From Verticiella alkaliphila (lineage in GTDB: Bacteria; Pseudomonadota; Gammaproteobacteria; Burkholderiales; Burkholderiaceae_B), in assembly GCF_018904615.1 (NCBI RefSeq), contig NZ_JADCNH010000002.1, positions 1-64,000 of the forward strand: DNA of 64,000 bases, in the 5' to 3' direction. Position numbers and translations under genes: made by a program. How positions within the stretch are numbered: position 1 is the first letter of the stretch; every line of letters starts with the position of its first letter. Positions 1-8,033 of this stretch are shown here, piece by piece. The notes under the pieces are model-generated. The model had not been told where the DNA came from, did not search any database, and saw nothing but the letters and a program-made list of their open reading frames with translations.

Positions 1-112
1 CGGTCGGCGGCCGGCGCCGCAGGCCCCACACCGCGTGCCCTTGGGCAGCAAGCCGGGCCGCGGTGCGCTGGCCCAGATCGCCGCAGCCGGCGATGAGAAT
101 GGTGTCTGGCAT
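1..112 (-). CDS. NAD(P)-binding short-chain dehydrogenase/epimerase, N-terminal part only
   Basis: Only the first 37 residues are in the window; the gene runs off the left edge. They contain ILIAGCGDLGQR, a beta strand followed by a glycine-rich dinucleotide-binding loop, as in the Rossmann fold of the atypical SDR / NAD-dependent epimerase family (YeeZ-like proteins start this way). The start is well supported: AGGAG lies six bases before the ATG. It is divergent from the YchJ gene, with about 80 bases for both promoters. The substrate cannot be told from this fragment. Confidence 0.6.
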   Translation of the reverse strand, partial: MPDTILIAGCGDLGQRTAARLAAQGHAVWGLRRRPPT

Positions 113-192
113 CGTGATCTCCTGTGGCGGACCTGCACTGTAGCGCAGCCAGGATCAGCGACAATACCGGCCTTGTCGTTGGTGACTGACCC

Positions 193-591
193 ATGGCTTC
201 TTCCGCTTCCCTTGCCTGCCCGTGCGACACGGGCAAGGCCTATGCGGCCTGCTGCGGCCGCTGGCACGCCGGCCCGCTGCACCTGCAGGCGCCGGATGCC
301 GCATCCCTCATGCGCTCGCGCTATGTGGCCTTCGTGATGGATCTGCAGCCGTATCTGCTGCAGACCTGGCACCCCAGCACGCGCCCGGCCGATCTCGAGC
401 CCAACCCGCCGGGCCTGAAGTGGCTGGGCCTGCAGGTGCGGGGGCACGCCAACCAGGATGCCGAGCACGCCACGGTCGAATTCGTGGCGCGCAGCCGGCT
501 CCAGGGCAGGGCCAACCGGCTGCACGAGACGAGCCGATTCGTCCGCGAGGACGGCCGCTGGTATTACGTCGACGGCAGCTTCGCGCCATGA
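193..591 (+). CDS. YchJ family protein (UPF0225, SEC-C-like zinc motif)
   Basis: A 132-residue protein of the YchJ/UPF0225 family. The N-terminus has CPCDTGKAYAACCG, a cysteine cluster like the SEC-C zinc-binding motif (about residues 9-22). The core ALMRSRY-type segment (here SLMRSRYVAF) and the C-terminal GRWYYVDG are family hallmarks, and the length is typical of the family. The biochemical role is unknown; a nucleic-acid or protein-binding zinc function is only inferred from the motif. Its stop overlaps the start of the next gene (ATGA), so the two are probably translated together. Confidence 0.85.
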   Translation: MASSASLACPCDTGKAYAACCGRWHAGPLHLQAPDAASLMRSRYVAFVMDLQPYLLQTWHPSTRPADLEPNPPGLKWLGLQVRGHANQDAEHATVEFVARSRLQGRANRLHETSRFVREDGRWYYVDGSFAP

Positions 592-1463
592 GCCAGGGGT
601 CCGACGTCGGTGTACCGGCCCTGCCTCGTTCACCCGAGGGCGAGGGCGCCTGTCTGCCGCAAGCTCGGAGCCTGCGTATGCAGGCCCTGGCGGCCCTGCA
701 GTGCGCGGACTGGCACGACAAGGTCGCTGCCGTCGGGCGTATCGACGATGCAGCCAGCGTGGACGCGCAGGCGGTGCTCGCCGACCCCGGCGGGTTGCCC
801 GGGCGCCCGTCGGCACCGGTGCTCGTCCCGGCGGGCAAGGTCAAGCAGCGCTCGGTAGGCACGCCAGCCGGGCGCGCCGCCTTGCTGCATGCGCTGGCGC
901 ACATCGAGTTCAATGCCATCAATCTCGCCCTCGATGCGATCTGGCGCTTTCCGAATCTGCCCGAGACGTTCTACCGCGACTGGCTCGGCGTGGCGCGCGA
1001 GGAGGCCTATCACTTCACGCTGCTGCGCGAGCATCTGGCCACGCTGGACCATGCCTACGGGGATTTCCCGGCCCACAACGGGCTCTGGGACATGGCCGAG
1101 AAGACCCGTGACGACTTGCTGGCGCGCCTGGCGCTGGTGCCGCGCACGCTGGAAGCGCGGGGGCTCGATGCCTCGCCGCTGATCCGCGACAAGCTGGCCG
1201 GCGCCGGAGACGCCGCGGGCGCGGCGATCCTGGAGATCATCCTGCGTGATGAGATCGGGCACGTGGCGATCGGCAATCGGTGGTATCGCTGGGTGTGCGA
1301 GCAGCGCGGGCTCGACCCGGTGGCCACGTACCCTGTCCTCTCGACGCAGTACCTGGCCCCACGCCTGCGCGGGCCGTTCAACTGGCTGGCCCGCCGGGCT
1401 GCCGGCTTCGACGATGCGGAACTTGCGGCGCTGGCGGCCGCGGATGCCGAGGTCACCCGCTGA
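588..1463 (+). CDS. Ferritin-like DUF455 protein
   Basis: A 291-residue protein of the DUF455 ferritin-like family. The start ATG overlaps the YchJ stop as ATGA; a longer in-frame reading exists upstream but is low-complexity and lies inside ychJ. Two helical segments carry the metal-ligand pattern of a ferritin-like four-helix bundle: HIEFNAINLALD with EEAYHF (about residues 105-145), and later RDEIGHVAIGN with another Glu and His (about 220-230). This suggests a di-iron or other dimetal site. Members are often linked to RNA modification (MiaE-like) or oxidative chemistry, but no specific substrate is established here. Confidence 0.8.
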   Translation: MSQGSDVGVPALPRSPEGEGACLPQARSLRMQALAALQCADWHDKVAAVGRIDDAASVDAQAVLADPGGLPGRPSAPVLVPAGKVKQRSVGTPAGRAALLHALAHIEFNAINLALDAIWRFPNLPETFYRDWLGVAREEAYHFTLLREHLATLDHAYGDFPAHNGLWDMAEKTRDDLLARLALVPRTLEARGLDASPLIRDKLAGAGDAAGAAILEIILRDEIGHVAIGNRWYRWVCEQRGLDPVATYPVLSTQYLAPRLRGPFNWLARRAAGFDDAELAALAAADAEVTR

Positions 1464-1467
1464 CTCC

Positions 1468-1490
1468 CAGGCCCTGGCTCGCAGGGCCTG
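1468..1490. terminator. Hairpin between convergent genes
   Basis: A perfect 9-bp inverted repeat (CAGGCCCTG / CAGGGCCTG) with a 5-base loop lies between the DUF455 stop and the stop of the convergent antiporter gene. There is no clear T-run on either side. The position suggests a bidirectional transcription end, but the missing U-tract makes this weak. Confidence 0.4.
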
Positions 1491-1501
1491 CTAGTGCTTG
1501 T

Positions 1502-2782
1502 CTAGACGGGCAAGAGGAACATGACGGCCGCAATGGCCGTCGGCACAATGGCCGCTGCAAGCAGGCGCGCAGGCGAAATCGTGCCGTCCGGAAAGGTGTG
1601 CTTGAGAATGGCGAAGCCCGCCGGGTTGGGTGCGTTGGCGATCACCGTGAGGCCGCCCCCCGTCACCGCACCGGCCACCAGCATGTAGCGCCAGGCTTCG
1701 CTCGAGCCCTCTACCAGAGAGCCGAGGTAGGTAAGGGCAGCGTTGTCCGTGATTCCGGTGAGTGCGGTCGCCCCCCAGAACAGCACCGTGGGCGACAGCC
1801 CGCCCAGCGCATCCTGCAGCCACCACTGCTGCATGCCGCCCAGCACCACCAGGCCGGCCAGGAAGAAGCCCACCATCAACCCTTCACGGATCATGAGGCG
1901 GTCCTGGTGCTTGGCATAGGCTTGCGTGTAGCCAATGAAGAGCATCAAGAGGCCAAGGAAGATGGCAGGATGGTGAGAACTCAGTACTACCGCCACCAGA
2001 AAGCCCATATGCACCAGGGTGACAATTGCCGCGCCCGGACGCTTGGTGCGGCTGGCTTCGCCATCCACGCCGTGTCCCGTGCACACGTCACCCCCGAGCA
2101 GCACGCTGCGGCAGACGAAGGTGAGCAAGGCCGCGTTGATCACGACCGCCACGGCTGCGCGCCAGCCGATGGTCATGAACAGGTGCGCCGTGTCCCAACC
2201 GAAGGTGCCGGCCACCATCAGCACGGGCGGCGCGGCGTACGCCGTGAGCGTGCCACCGATCGACACGTTCACGAACAGCACGCCAAGCGTGAGGTACTTG
2301 AAGCCGGTCCGTTCCTGCCGCTGGAAGTAGGCATCTCGCAACAGGAGCGCGGCAAGCGTCATGGCAGCTGGCTCCGTGATGAGCGAGCCCGTGAGCGGCA
2401 CGAACGACAGGATGAGGAAGAAGGTGGCGAGCTCGCGCTGGACGGGCAGCAGGCGCGCCAGACTGCGCACGGCGCCGCCTACTGCTTCGAGGATCGGTCG
2501 ACTCGCGGCGATCACCATGATGGCAAACACGAATAGAGGCTCGGTGAAGTGGCGGCCGTCCATGTAGGCCACGGCCTCGCCGGCCCCTCCCACGGCCGTC
2601 ATCGCTACGATCAGTACGAAGGCCCAGAAACCGAAGACGACTTCGACTTCAGAGAGCAGATGCCAGATTCCGGCATGGGGTCCGCCACGGTGGGCGAGGC
2701 GGGCGAAGAACGGGACAGAGAACGTGTGTAACACCGCAATGGCGAACAAGGCGGTGGCAAGATATTCGAGGAAGGCGGGCAT
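1502..2782 (-). CDS. Putative Na+/H+ antiporter (Na_H_antiport_3 / DUF1504 family)
   Basis: A 426-residue inner-membrane protein with roughly ten hydrophobic segments spread over its length. The order and motifs, for example LTGSLITEPAAMTLAALLL around residues 150-170 and GITDNAALTYLGSLVEG near 345, match the family annotated as putative Na+/H+ antiporter (DUF1504). The TEPAAMT and TDNAALT repeats resemble the paired half-sites of ion transporters. Ion specificity is assigned only by family name. The gene stands alone and converges with the DUF455 gene. Confidence 0.7.
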   Translation of the reverse strand: MPAFLEYLATALFAIAVLHTFSVPFFARLAHRGGPHAGIWHLLSEVEVVFGFWAFVLIVAMTAVGGAGEAVAYMDGRHFTEPLFVFAIMVIAASRPILEAVGGAVRSLARLLPVQRELATFFLILSFVPLTGSLITEPAAMTLAALLLRDAYFQRQERTGFKYLTLGVLFVNVSIGGTLTAYAAPPVLMVAGTFGWDTAHLFMTIGWRAAVAVVINAALLTFVCRSVLLGGDVCTGHGVDGEASRTKRPGAAIVTLVHMGFLVAVVLSSHHPAIFLGLLMLFIGYTQAYAKHQDRLMIREGLMVGFFLAGLVVLGGMQQWWLQDALGGLSPTVLFWGATALTGITDNAALTYLGSLVEGSSEAWRYMLVAGAVTGGGLTVIANAPNPAGFAILKHTFPDGTISPARLLAAAIVPTAIAAVMFLLPV

Positions 2783-2938
2783 GATCGCGCAGCGAGGGAG
2801 ATACCACGCCGGAACGTGGGCTGCCGCGAATTATGCCAAAGCTGGGGGAGTGAACGCGAATGAAGGGATCAGAGGTTAACCCCGGGGACGCCATTGCGTG
2901 GGTCGCCTGTACGCCGCCGGGGAGAGGCGCGAAGGCAC

Positions 2939-3160
2939 TTAGCTCGTTTGCCCGCCGGTCTGCCCACCTTCGGCATTGCGGCGCGCTTGTTGACGGTTGA
3001 CGTGGCTGCGTGCACCTGCTGCCCGGGCCTCGGCCGAGGTGAACTGGTGCGCGTTGCCGCTGGCGTGGGCAGCGCGGCCGCCCTGGCTGGCGATTTGTCG
3101 CTGTCGTTGCGGATCCATCGAGGCAAAGCCCCGGCCTGAGCCGGTCTTGGGATTGGCCAT
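2939..3160 (-). CDS. KGG-repeat general stress protein (YciG/Con-10-like)
   Basis: A 73-residue, very hydrophilic protein beginning MANPKTGSGRGFASMDP. The segments GFASMDPQRQRQIASQGG and HQFTSAEARAAG match the KGG domain of stress-induced proteins. The chosen ATG at 3160 has AGGAG seven bases upstream; a longer reading from 3241 has no ribosome site and does not look like the family. Such proteins accumulate in stationary phase or stress in enterobacteria; their molecular role is unknown. It is monocistronic. Confidence 0.8.
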   Translation of the reverse strand: MANPKTGSGRGFASMDPQRQRQIASQGGRAAHASGNAHQFTSAEARAAGARSHVNRQQARRNAEGGQTGGQTS

Positions 3161-3356
3161 GTCGTACTCCTGTAATGACGTGAAGGAACGATGCCTCTCG
3201 ATCGAGAGACGCACGGTTGTCAAGGCAACCCCTGTGCCCAAGGCACCCTCCTAGGGAGAAAGTGCCAAACGTGCGATGTTTCCCTACAAGAAGCGATACG
3301 GATTACTCATCCGTTATCAGAAATGTTCATGCCACTCGGATGAAAAAAACAAATGT

Positions 3357-4100
3357 TCATCGAGGCAGACAGAAACCATCGGGCGCATGACCAGAGACAG
3401 CGAACCCGAGCAGCAAGCCCGCGCCCAAAAGCGTCACCACCCCGGCAAGCCGCATGGCGGCTCGATCGGCGCGGCGAGAGATCAGCGCGAGGAAGCCGCG
3501 TTGACCGAGCCACAACTGCACCCCAGACACAGTGCCAAAGGCCGCCATGACGAGCATGCCGTTCACGACGCTGCCGCCCATCCAGGCCAGCATCACGACC
3601 GAGTACAGCAATCCACACGGCAGCAAGGACCACGCCAGGCCTGTGACGAAGGCTCGCCGATAGGGGCGGGCAGGCGTCAGGGACCGCGCCTCGGGAGGTC
3701 GAGGCCCCTCCAGGGTTGCGGTGCCCGCGCCGGCCGCGAGCATGACCGGCCGCCTGCCCGGGAGCCCGCGTGCTAGCAAGAGCAGGCCCTCCTGCAAGAC
3801 GGGGGGCTGATGCCCCGTGAAGAGCATCCAGGCGCCCAGCATCAGCATGCCCACGTGCGTCATGAGCCAGAGAGGGCGCACCCACACTGCCAGGCTGGCC
3901 ATCTCGCTGAAGGCGGCGGCGCCAAGGGCGGCGGCAGCGCCCAGCCCTGCATAGCCAAGGAGTCGACCGGCCTGGAAGGCGAGCGTGGCCTGCGGCGGGA
4001 CGGCCAGGGCACAGGGCGACGCACACATCGCCACGCAATGCACACCGCCGGTGAGGCCGATGAGGGCAGCCGTGCCGATGAGACCCAGGGCGACGGTCAT
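3357..4100 (-). CDS. TauE/SafE-family membrane protein (UreH/cytochrome-biogenesis type)
   Basis: A 247-residue membrane protein with about six hydrophobic segments. The first segment leads into GGVHCVAMCASPC, the Cys-rich GG.HC..MC motif of the SafE / cytochrome c biogenesis transmembrane family often found beside cbb3 oxidase genes. A second LPCGLLY motif (about residue 163) is also typical. The start at 4100 lies 14 bases after the hemN stop on the same strand, so it is probably in an operon with hemN. A role in copper or thiol handling for oxidase assembly is an inference from context; a sulfite-export role is not supported. Confidence 0.7.
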   Translation of the reverse strand: MTVALGLIGTAALIGLTGGVHCVAMCASPCALAVPPQATLAFQAGRLLGYAGLGAAAALGAAAFSEMASLAVWVRPLWLMTHVGMLMLGAWMLFTGHQPPVLQEGLLLLARGLPGRRPVMLAAGAGTATLEGPRPPEARSLTPARPYRRAFVTGLAWSLLPCGLLYSVVMLAWMGGSVVNGMLVMAAFGTVSGVQLWLGQRGFLALISRRADRAAMRLAGVVTLLGAGLLLGFAVSGHAPDGFCLPR

Positions 4101-4114
4101 GGTGTGCGCTCTGC

Positions 4115-5530
4115 TTAGAGGATGCGGGAGAAGCGCGTGCGCGCGTGGGATTGCTGCGCGTAGCGGTCGAAGACGCGGGCGATGGCCCGCACCACGAACC
4201 AGCCGGTGGCCGTCACGCTGAGCCCGCCCTCGTGCAGGTGCACCAGATTCTGATCGACCATCGGTGCGAGTTGCGCCAGTTCGGCCTGGAAGTAGCGCCT
4301 GAAGTCGACGAGATAATCCTCGCTCATGGCCGCGAAATCCACCTCGCCCTGGCACATGATGGCCATGATGACCGCGTGGCGCAGCAGGTCATCGGCATTC
4401 ATCGCGTGGCCACGAAAGACCGGCAGGCGGTCGTTCTCGACGCAGTCGTAGTACTCCTCCAGCGTGCGCACGTTCTGCGCATAGTGCGAGCCGATCCGGC
4501 TGATCGCAGAGGCGCCCAGCGCCACCAGATCGCAGTCCGGATGGGTGGTGTAGCCCTGGAAGTTCCGGTGCAGCCGGCCCTCGCGCCGGGCTGCGGCCAG
4601 GCTGTCGGTGTGCCTGGCGAAGTGATCCATGCCGATGTAATCCCAGCCGGATGCGGTGAGACGCGCAATGGCATCGTGCAGCATGCGCACGCGCGCGGGG
4701 CCGTCCGGCAGGTCGGCCGTATCGATGCGCCGCTGGGGCTTGAAGCGCTCGGGCAGGTGCGCGTAGCCATACAGCGCGATGCGGTCCGGCGCCAGCGCAA
4801 CCAGGGTGTCGAGCGTGCGCGCGAATGAGGCGGGGCTTTGCCGTGGCAGGCCGTAGATCAGGTCCACGTTGATCGAGGCAAACCCCAGCTCGCGTGCGGC
4901 GGCGACCAGCGCGAACACTTGCTCTGCGGGTTGCACCCGATGCACGGCCTGCTGGACGGCACGGTCGAAGTCCTGCACGCCGAAGCTCACGCGATTGAAG
5001 CCCATGTCCCGCAGCGCAGACAGACGGTTCGCATCGATGGTGCGCGGGTCGATTTCGATCGAGCGTTCGGCATTCGTGGCGAACGCGAAGCGCGATTCGA
5101 GCAGGTCGATCAGCGTGTGCAACCCGGCGTCATCGAGGAAGGTGGGTGTGCCCCCGCCCAGGTGCAACTGGCGCACCGGCGTTGGCGCGGCAAGCGCATC
5201 GTGCACCATGTCGGCCTCACGGCGCAGCGCGCTGAGGTAGCGCGCCGCGCGGCTGGTGTCGCGCGTGACGACCTTGTTGCAGGCGCAGTAATAGCAGATC
5301 GAGCGGCAGAACGGGATATGCACGTACAAGGACAGCGGCCGCAGCGGCCCGCCAAGCCCTCGTGAGCCCAGCGCGTGGCGATAGGCGTGCGCATCCCAGG
5401 CCTCGGTGTACTGGTCTGCGGTAGGATACGAGGTGTAGCGAGGACCGGGCCCGTCGAATTGTGCCAGCAGGCTTTCGGCGGGAACGGACGGGGCAGCCGG
5501 ATGGGCTTGGGGGCAGAGGGGCGCGGTCAT
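4115..5530 (-). CDS. hemN: Oxygen-independent coproporphyrinogen III oxidase (radical SAM)
   Basis: HemN converts coproporphyrinogen III to protoporphyrinogen IX without oxygen, the anaerobic step of haem synthesis, in the cytoplasm. The 471-residue product carries the radical-SAM motif HIPFCRSICYYCAC, with cysteines at about 75, 79 and 82 plus the extra Cys at 84 that is characteristic of HemN. It also has GGGTPTFL and YGLPRQ motifs. The ATG at 5530 gives the normal family length; a longer reading to 5833 would overlap fnr on the other strand. An FNR box sits 35 bases upstream. The TauE/SafE gene follows after 14 bases. Confidence 0.93.
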   Translation of the reverse strand: MTAPLCPQAHPAAPSVPAESLLAQFDGPGPRYTSYPTADQYTEAWDAHAYRHALGSRGLGGPLRPLSLYVHIPFCRSICYYCACNKVVTRDTSRAARYLSALRREADMVHDALAAPTPVRQLHLGGGTPTFLDDAGLHTLIDLLESRFAFATNAERSIEIDPRTIDANRLSALRDMGFNRVSFGVQDFDRAVQQAVHRVQPAEQVFALVAAARELGFASINVDLIYGLPRQSPASFARTLDTLVALAPDRIALYGYAHLPERFKPQRRIDTADLPDGPARVRMLHDAIARLTASGWDYIGMDHFARHTDSLAAARREGRLHRNFQGYTTHPDCDLVALGASAISRIGSHYAQNVRTLEEYYDCVENDRLPVFRGHAMNADDLLRHAVIMAIMCQGEVDFAAMSEDYLVDFRRYFQAELAQLAPMVDQNLVHLHEGGLSVTATGWFVVRAIARVFDRYAQQSHARTRFSRIL

Positions 5531-5564
5531 GCGTTCACTGTGCCCCAAGCCTCCGCAGGGCACC

Positions 5565-5578
5565 TTGACCAGGATCAA
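5565..5578. promoter_or_regulatory. FNR box between hemN and fnr
   Basis: TTGAC-CAGG-ATCAA matches the FNR consensus TTGAT-N4-ATCAA at 9 of 10 fixed positions. It lies between divergent hemN and fnr. Its centre is 41.5 bases from the hemN start codon, so a class II promoter would place the hemN transcript start at the ATG. It could also give fnr autoregulation. The matching regulator is encoded next door. Confidence 0.75.
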
Positions 5579-5681
5579 GCGGCGCGTGCTGCGCCCGGCA
5601 GTCCTTGCCTGCGGGGTGGCGTCGGTGGTCGGCGCACCACACCCGAGCCCGGCCGCCGGCCGAGGCACCCATGGAGTCAGC

Positions 5682-6464
5682 ATGTCGTCTTTGTCGTCCC
5701 CCTCTAGCACCAGCGCTGCCAATCTGTGTTCCGACGCGCCGGTGGCGCCGTTGCTCGCGCAGGCGCGTGTCGCGTGCTCGCAGTGCAACCTGCGCGAACT
5801 CTGCCTGCCGGTGGGTCTGTCGCCCGAGGACATGACCCGCCTGGACGCGCTCGTGGCGAGCCGCCGTGCCGTGAAGAAGGGCGATGCATTGTTCCGTCAT
5901 GGCGACGAATTCACCTCGCTCTACGCGATTCGCCTGGGCACCTTCAAGACGCGCGTGAATACGCTGGACGGACGCGATCAGGTCACGGGCTTTCAGATCG
6001 CCGGTGAGCTCGTCGGCCTGGATGGCATCGGCACGGGCCAGCATGCCTGCGATGCTCTGGCGCTCGAAGATGCCGAGGTTTGCGTGATTCCTTACGCCCG
6101 CCTGGCCGAGGTGTCGCAGGAGCTGCCCGTGCTGCAGCGGCATTTCCATCGGCTCATGAGCCGTGAGATCGTGCGCGAGCATGGCGTGATGCTCTTGCTG
6201 GGCAGCATGCGCGCCGAGGAGCGCCTGGCGGCGTTCCTGCTCAATCTCGTGCAGCGCATGCAGGCGCGCGGCTTCTCCAGTCGCGAAGTGGTGCTGCGCA
6301 TGACCCGCGAGGAGATCGGCAGCTATCTCGGCCTGAAGCTCGAGACGGTGAGCCGCACCCTGTCACGGCTCGCCGACGAAGGCTACATCGACGTGCAGCA
6401 GCGGCTGGTGCGCATCGTCGATGCGGACGGCCTGCGCCACGTGATGGAAGCAGGCGCGCGCTGA
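5682..6464 (+). CDS. fnr: FNR-type oxygen-sensing transcription regulator
   Basis: A 260-residue Crp/Fnr-family regulator. It keeps the four iron-sulfur cysteines of true FNR: C32, C35 and C41 in CSQCNLRELC, and C123 in the cAMP-like domain. The C-terminal helix-turn-helix (about 209-234) has ETVSRTLSR, with the Glu, Ser and Arg that read TTGAT half-sites in E. coli FNR. The [4Fe-4S] cluster is expected to assemble without oxygen and allow DNA binding. Matching boxes precede hemN, ccoN and ccoI here. The start at 5682 is chosen by family length. The stop abuts the convergent fixH-like gene. Confidence 0.93.
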   Translation: MSSLSSPSSTSAANLCSDAPVAPLLAQARVACSQCNLRELCLPVGLSPEDMTRLDALVASRRAVKKGDALFRHGDEFTSLYAIRLGTFKTRVNTLDGRDQVTGFQIAGELVGLDGIGTGQHACDALALEDAEVCVIPYARLAEVSQELPVLQRHFHRLMSREIVREHGVMLLLGSMRAEERLAAFLLNLVQRMQARGFSSREVVLRMTREEIGSYLGLKLETVSRTLSRLADEGYIDVQQRLVRIVDADGLRHVMEAGAR

Positions 6465-6683
6465 TCATTCATTGGCCTGTCGGATATGGACCGGCCGTTC
6501 TCCTGACGTGGCAGCCACGGGCGGGTCGGCCGAGCGCACCGCCACGACAGTCGTGGTGATGGCTGCTGCCAGCGTGATGACAGGGATGCTCACTACCAGC
6601 CACATCCAGCCGCTACGCCACCAGGGGTGGCGTAGCTCAGCGGATGACGAAGGAGGAGGCTGCGTCGATGGCGAGGCCGTCAT
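6465..6683 (-). CDS. Short FixH-like membrane protein
   Basis: A 72-residue protein overlapping the end of ccoG by 47 bases and ending directly against the fnr stop. The segment HPWWRSGWMWLVVSIPV followed by one transmembrane helix and VVAVRSADPPVA resembles the N-terminus of FixH/CcoH, a cbb3 oxidase assembly factor normally of about 150 residues or more. The periplasmic domain of classical FixH is missing. The position directly after ccoG is the usual place for fixH. The start is uncertain because the first ATG lies inside ccoG. Confidence 0.6.
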   Translation of the reverse strand: MTASPSTQPPPSSSAELRHPWWRSGWMWLVVSIPVITLAAAITTTVVAVRSADPPVAATSGERPVHIRQANE

Positions 6684-8031
6684 GGCGTTCCTCGGTGATG
6701 CGAAAGGTGATGGGATGCGTGCCGGCGGGCACGTCGGCATCGGCGGGCAGGCGGGCATGCAGGATCAGCGTGGCGTTGGCCTGGGCGCCGATCCGCGCGT
6801 GGCCCTCGTCGGCAGGCAGCGTGATCCCTGCCAGGCCGTCCACCGCGATGCGCAGGTTCAGCGGCGCTTCCCCCGCATGCGTGAGGTGCAGCCGGTAGAG
6901 GTTCTCGATGCCGCCGTCGTCCAGCACCCGTGACAGCACGGCGCGGTCGCGCAGCACGTCCGCCTTGAGCGGCGTGCGGGTGGAAAGCCCCGTGGCCAGC
7001 AGCGCGAGGAGCACACCCAACACCGCCGCATAGCACAGCACACGCACGCGCCACAGGCGCGCCAGCCAAGCCCGGGGCGTATCGCGCAGCGACAGCCCGC
7101 TCTCGGTGCCATAGCGGATCAGGCCCCGTGCCTGGCCTACGCGGTCCATCATGCCGTTGCAGGCGTCGATGCAGGCCGCACAGCCGATGCACGCGTACTG
7201 CAGCCCCTGGCGGATGTCGATGCCCGTAGGGCACACCTGCACGCATAGCGTGCAATCGACGCAGGCGCCCTGGCCCAGCGCAGGCTTCACACTGTGCCGG
7301 CGTGCACCGCGCGGCTCGCCCCGGGCCACGTCGTAGGTCACCGTGAGCGTGTCGCGATCGAACATCACGCCCTGGAACCGCGCATAGGGGCACATGTACT
7401 TGCAGACCTTCTCGCGCAGCCAGCCCGCATTGCCGTAGGTGGCGAGCGCGTAGAAGCCGATCCAGAAGGTGGCGCCCGCGGCGAGCGTGCCCGCGATTAG
7501 CTCGCCGCCCAGCGTGCGGATGGGCACGAAGTACCCGACGAACGTGAACCCTGTCCAGGCTGCCAGCATCAGCCACAGCCCGTGCTTGGCGAGCTTGCGC
7601 GCCCACCAGTCGGCGTTGCGGGGGCCGCGGTCGCGGCGCAGGCGTGCGGCACGGTCGCCTTCGGTGCGCCGTTCGATCCATTGGAAGAGTTCGCTGTAGA
7701 CCGTCTGCGGACAGGCATAGCCGCACCATAGCCGGCCGGCGATGGCGGTGAAGAGAAACAACGAGAGCGCGCACACGGCCAGCAGCAGCGTGAGCAGGAT
7801 GAAGTCCTGGGGCGTGAACGTGAAGCCCAGAATGTGGAAGCGCCGGGCGTCCAGATCGAAGAGCACGGCCTGGCGGCCGTTCCACGTCAGCCAGGGCAGG
7901 CCGTAGAACAAGGCCTGCGTGAACGCCACGAGGGCCCAGCGCCAGCCGGCGAACCAGCCCTTGACCGACCGGGCATAGACCCGGGCGTCGCCCTGAGCGT
8001 TGGCGGGAACGATGGGGATGGTCCTGGCCAT
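6637..8031 (-). CDS. ccoG: CcoG (FixG/RdxA), cbb3 oxidase accessory ferredoxin-type membrane protein
   Basis: CcoG is a membrane-bound iron-sulfur protein implicated in reducing or handling copper for cbb3 oxidase assembly. The 464-residue product has N-terminal membrane segments, a CGYACPQ cysteine motif near residue 100, and two [4Fe-4S] ferredoxin clusters: CVDCTLCVQVCP and CIGCAACIDAC (about 255-300). A further membrane helix and a C-terminal immunoglobulin-like FixG domain follow. The start ATG comes two bases after the ccoP stop, so the gene is in the cco operon. No key cysteine is missing. Confidence 0.93.
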   Translation of the reverse strand: MARTIPIVPANAQGDARVYARSVKGWFAGWRWALVAFTQALFYGLPWLTWNGRQAVLFDLDARRFHILGFTFTPQDFILLTLLLAVCALSLFLFTAIAGRLWCGYACPQTVYSELFQWIERRTEGDRAARLRRDRGPRNADWWARKLAKHGLWLMLAAWTGFTFVGYFVPIRTLGGELIAGTLAAGATFWIGFYALATYGNAGWLREKVCKYMCPYARFQGVMFDRDTLTVTYDVARGEPRGARRHSVKPALGQGACVDCTLCVQVCPTGIDIRQGLQYACIGCAACIDACNGMMDRVGQARGLIRYGTESGLSLRDTPRAWLARLWRVRVLCYAAVLGVLLALLATGLSTRTPLKADVLRDRAVLSRVLDDGGIENLYRLHLTHAGEAPLNLRIAVDGLAGITLPADEGHARIGAQANATLILHARLPADADVPAGTHPITFRITEERHDGLAIDAASSFVIR

Positions 8032-8033
8032 GA

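Noticed and set aside
5529-5681. Upstream extension of FNR
   Set aside because: The added residues are unlike FNR proteins and would span the FNR box; the start at 5682 gives the expected length.
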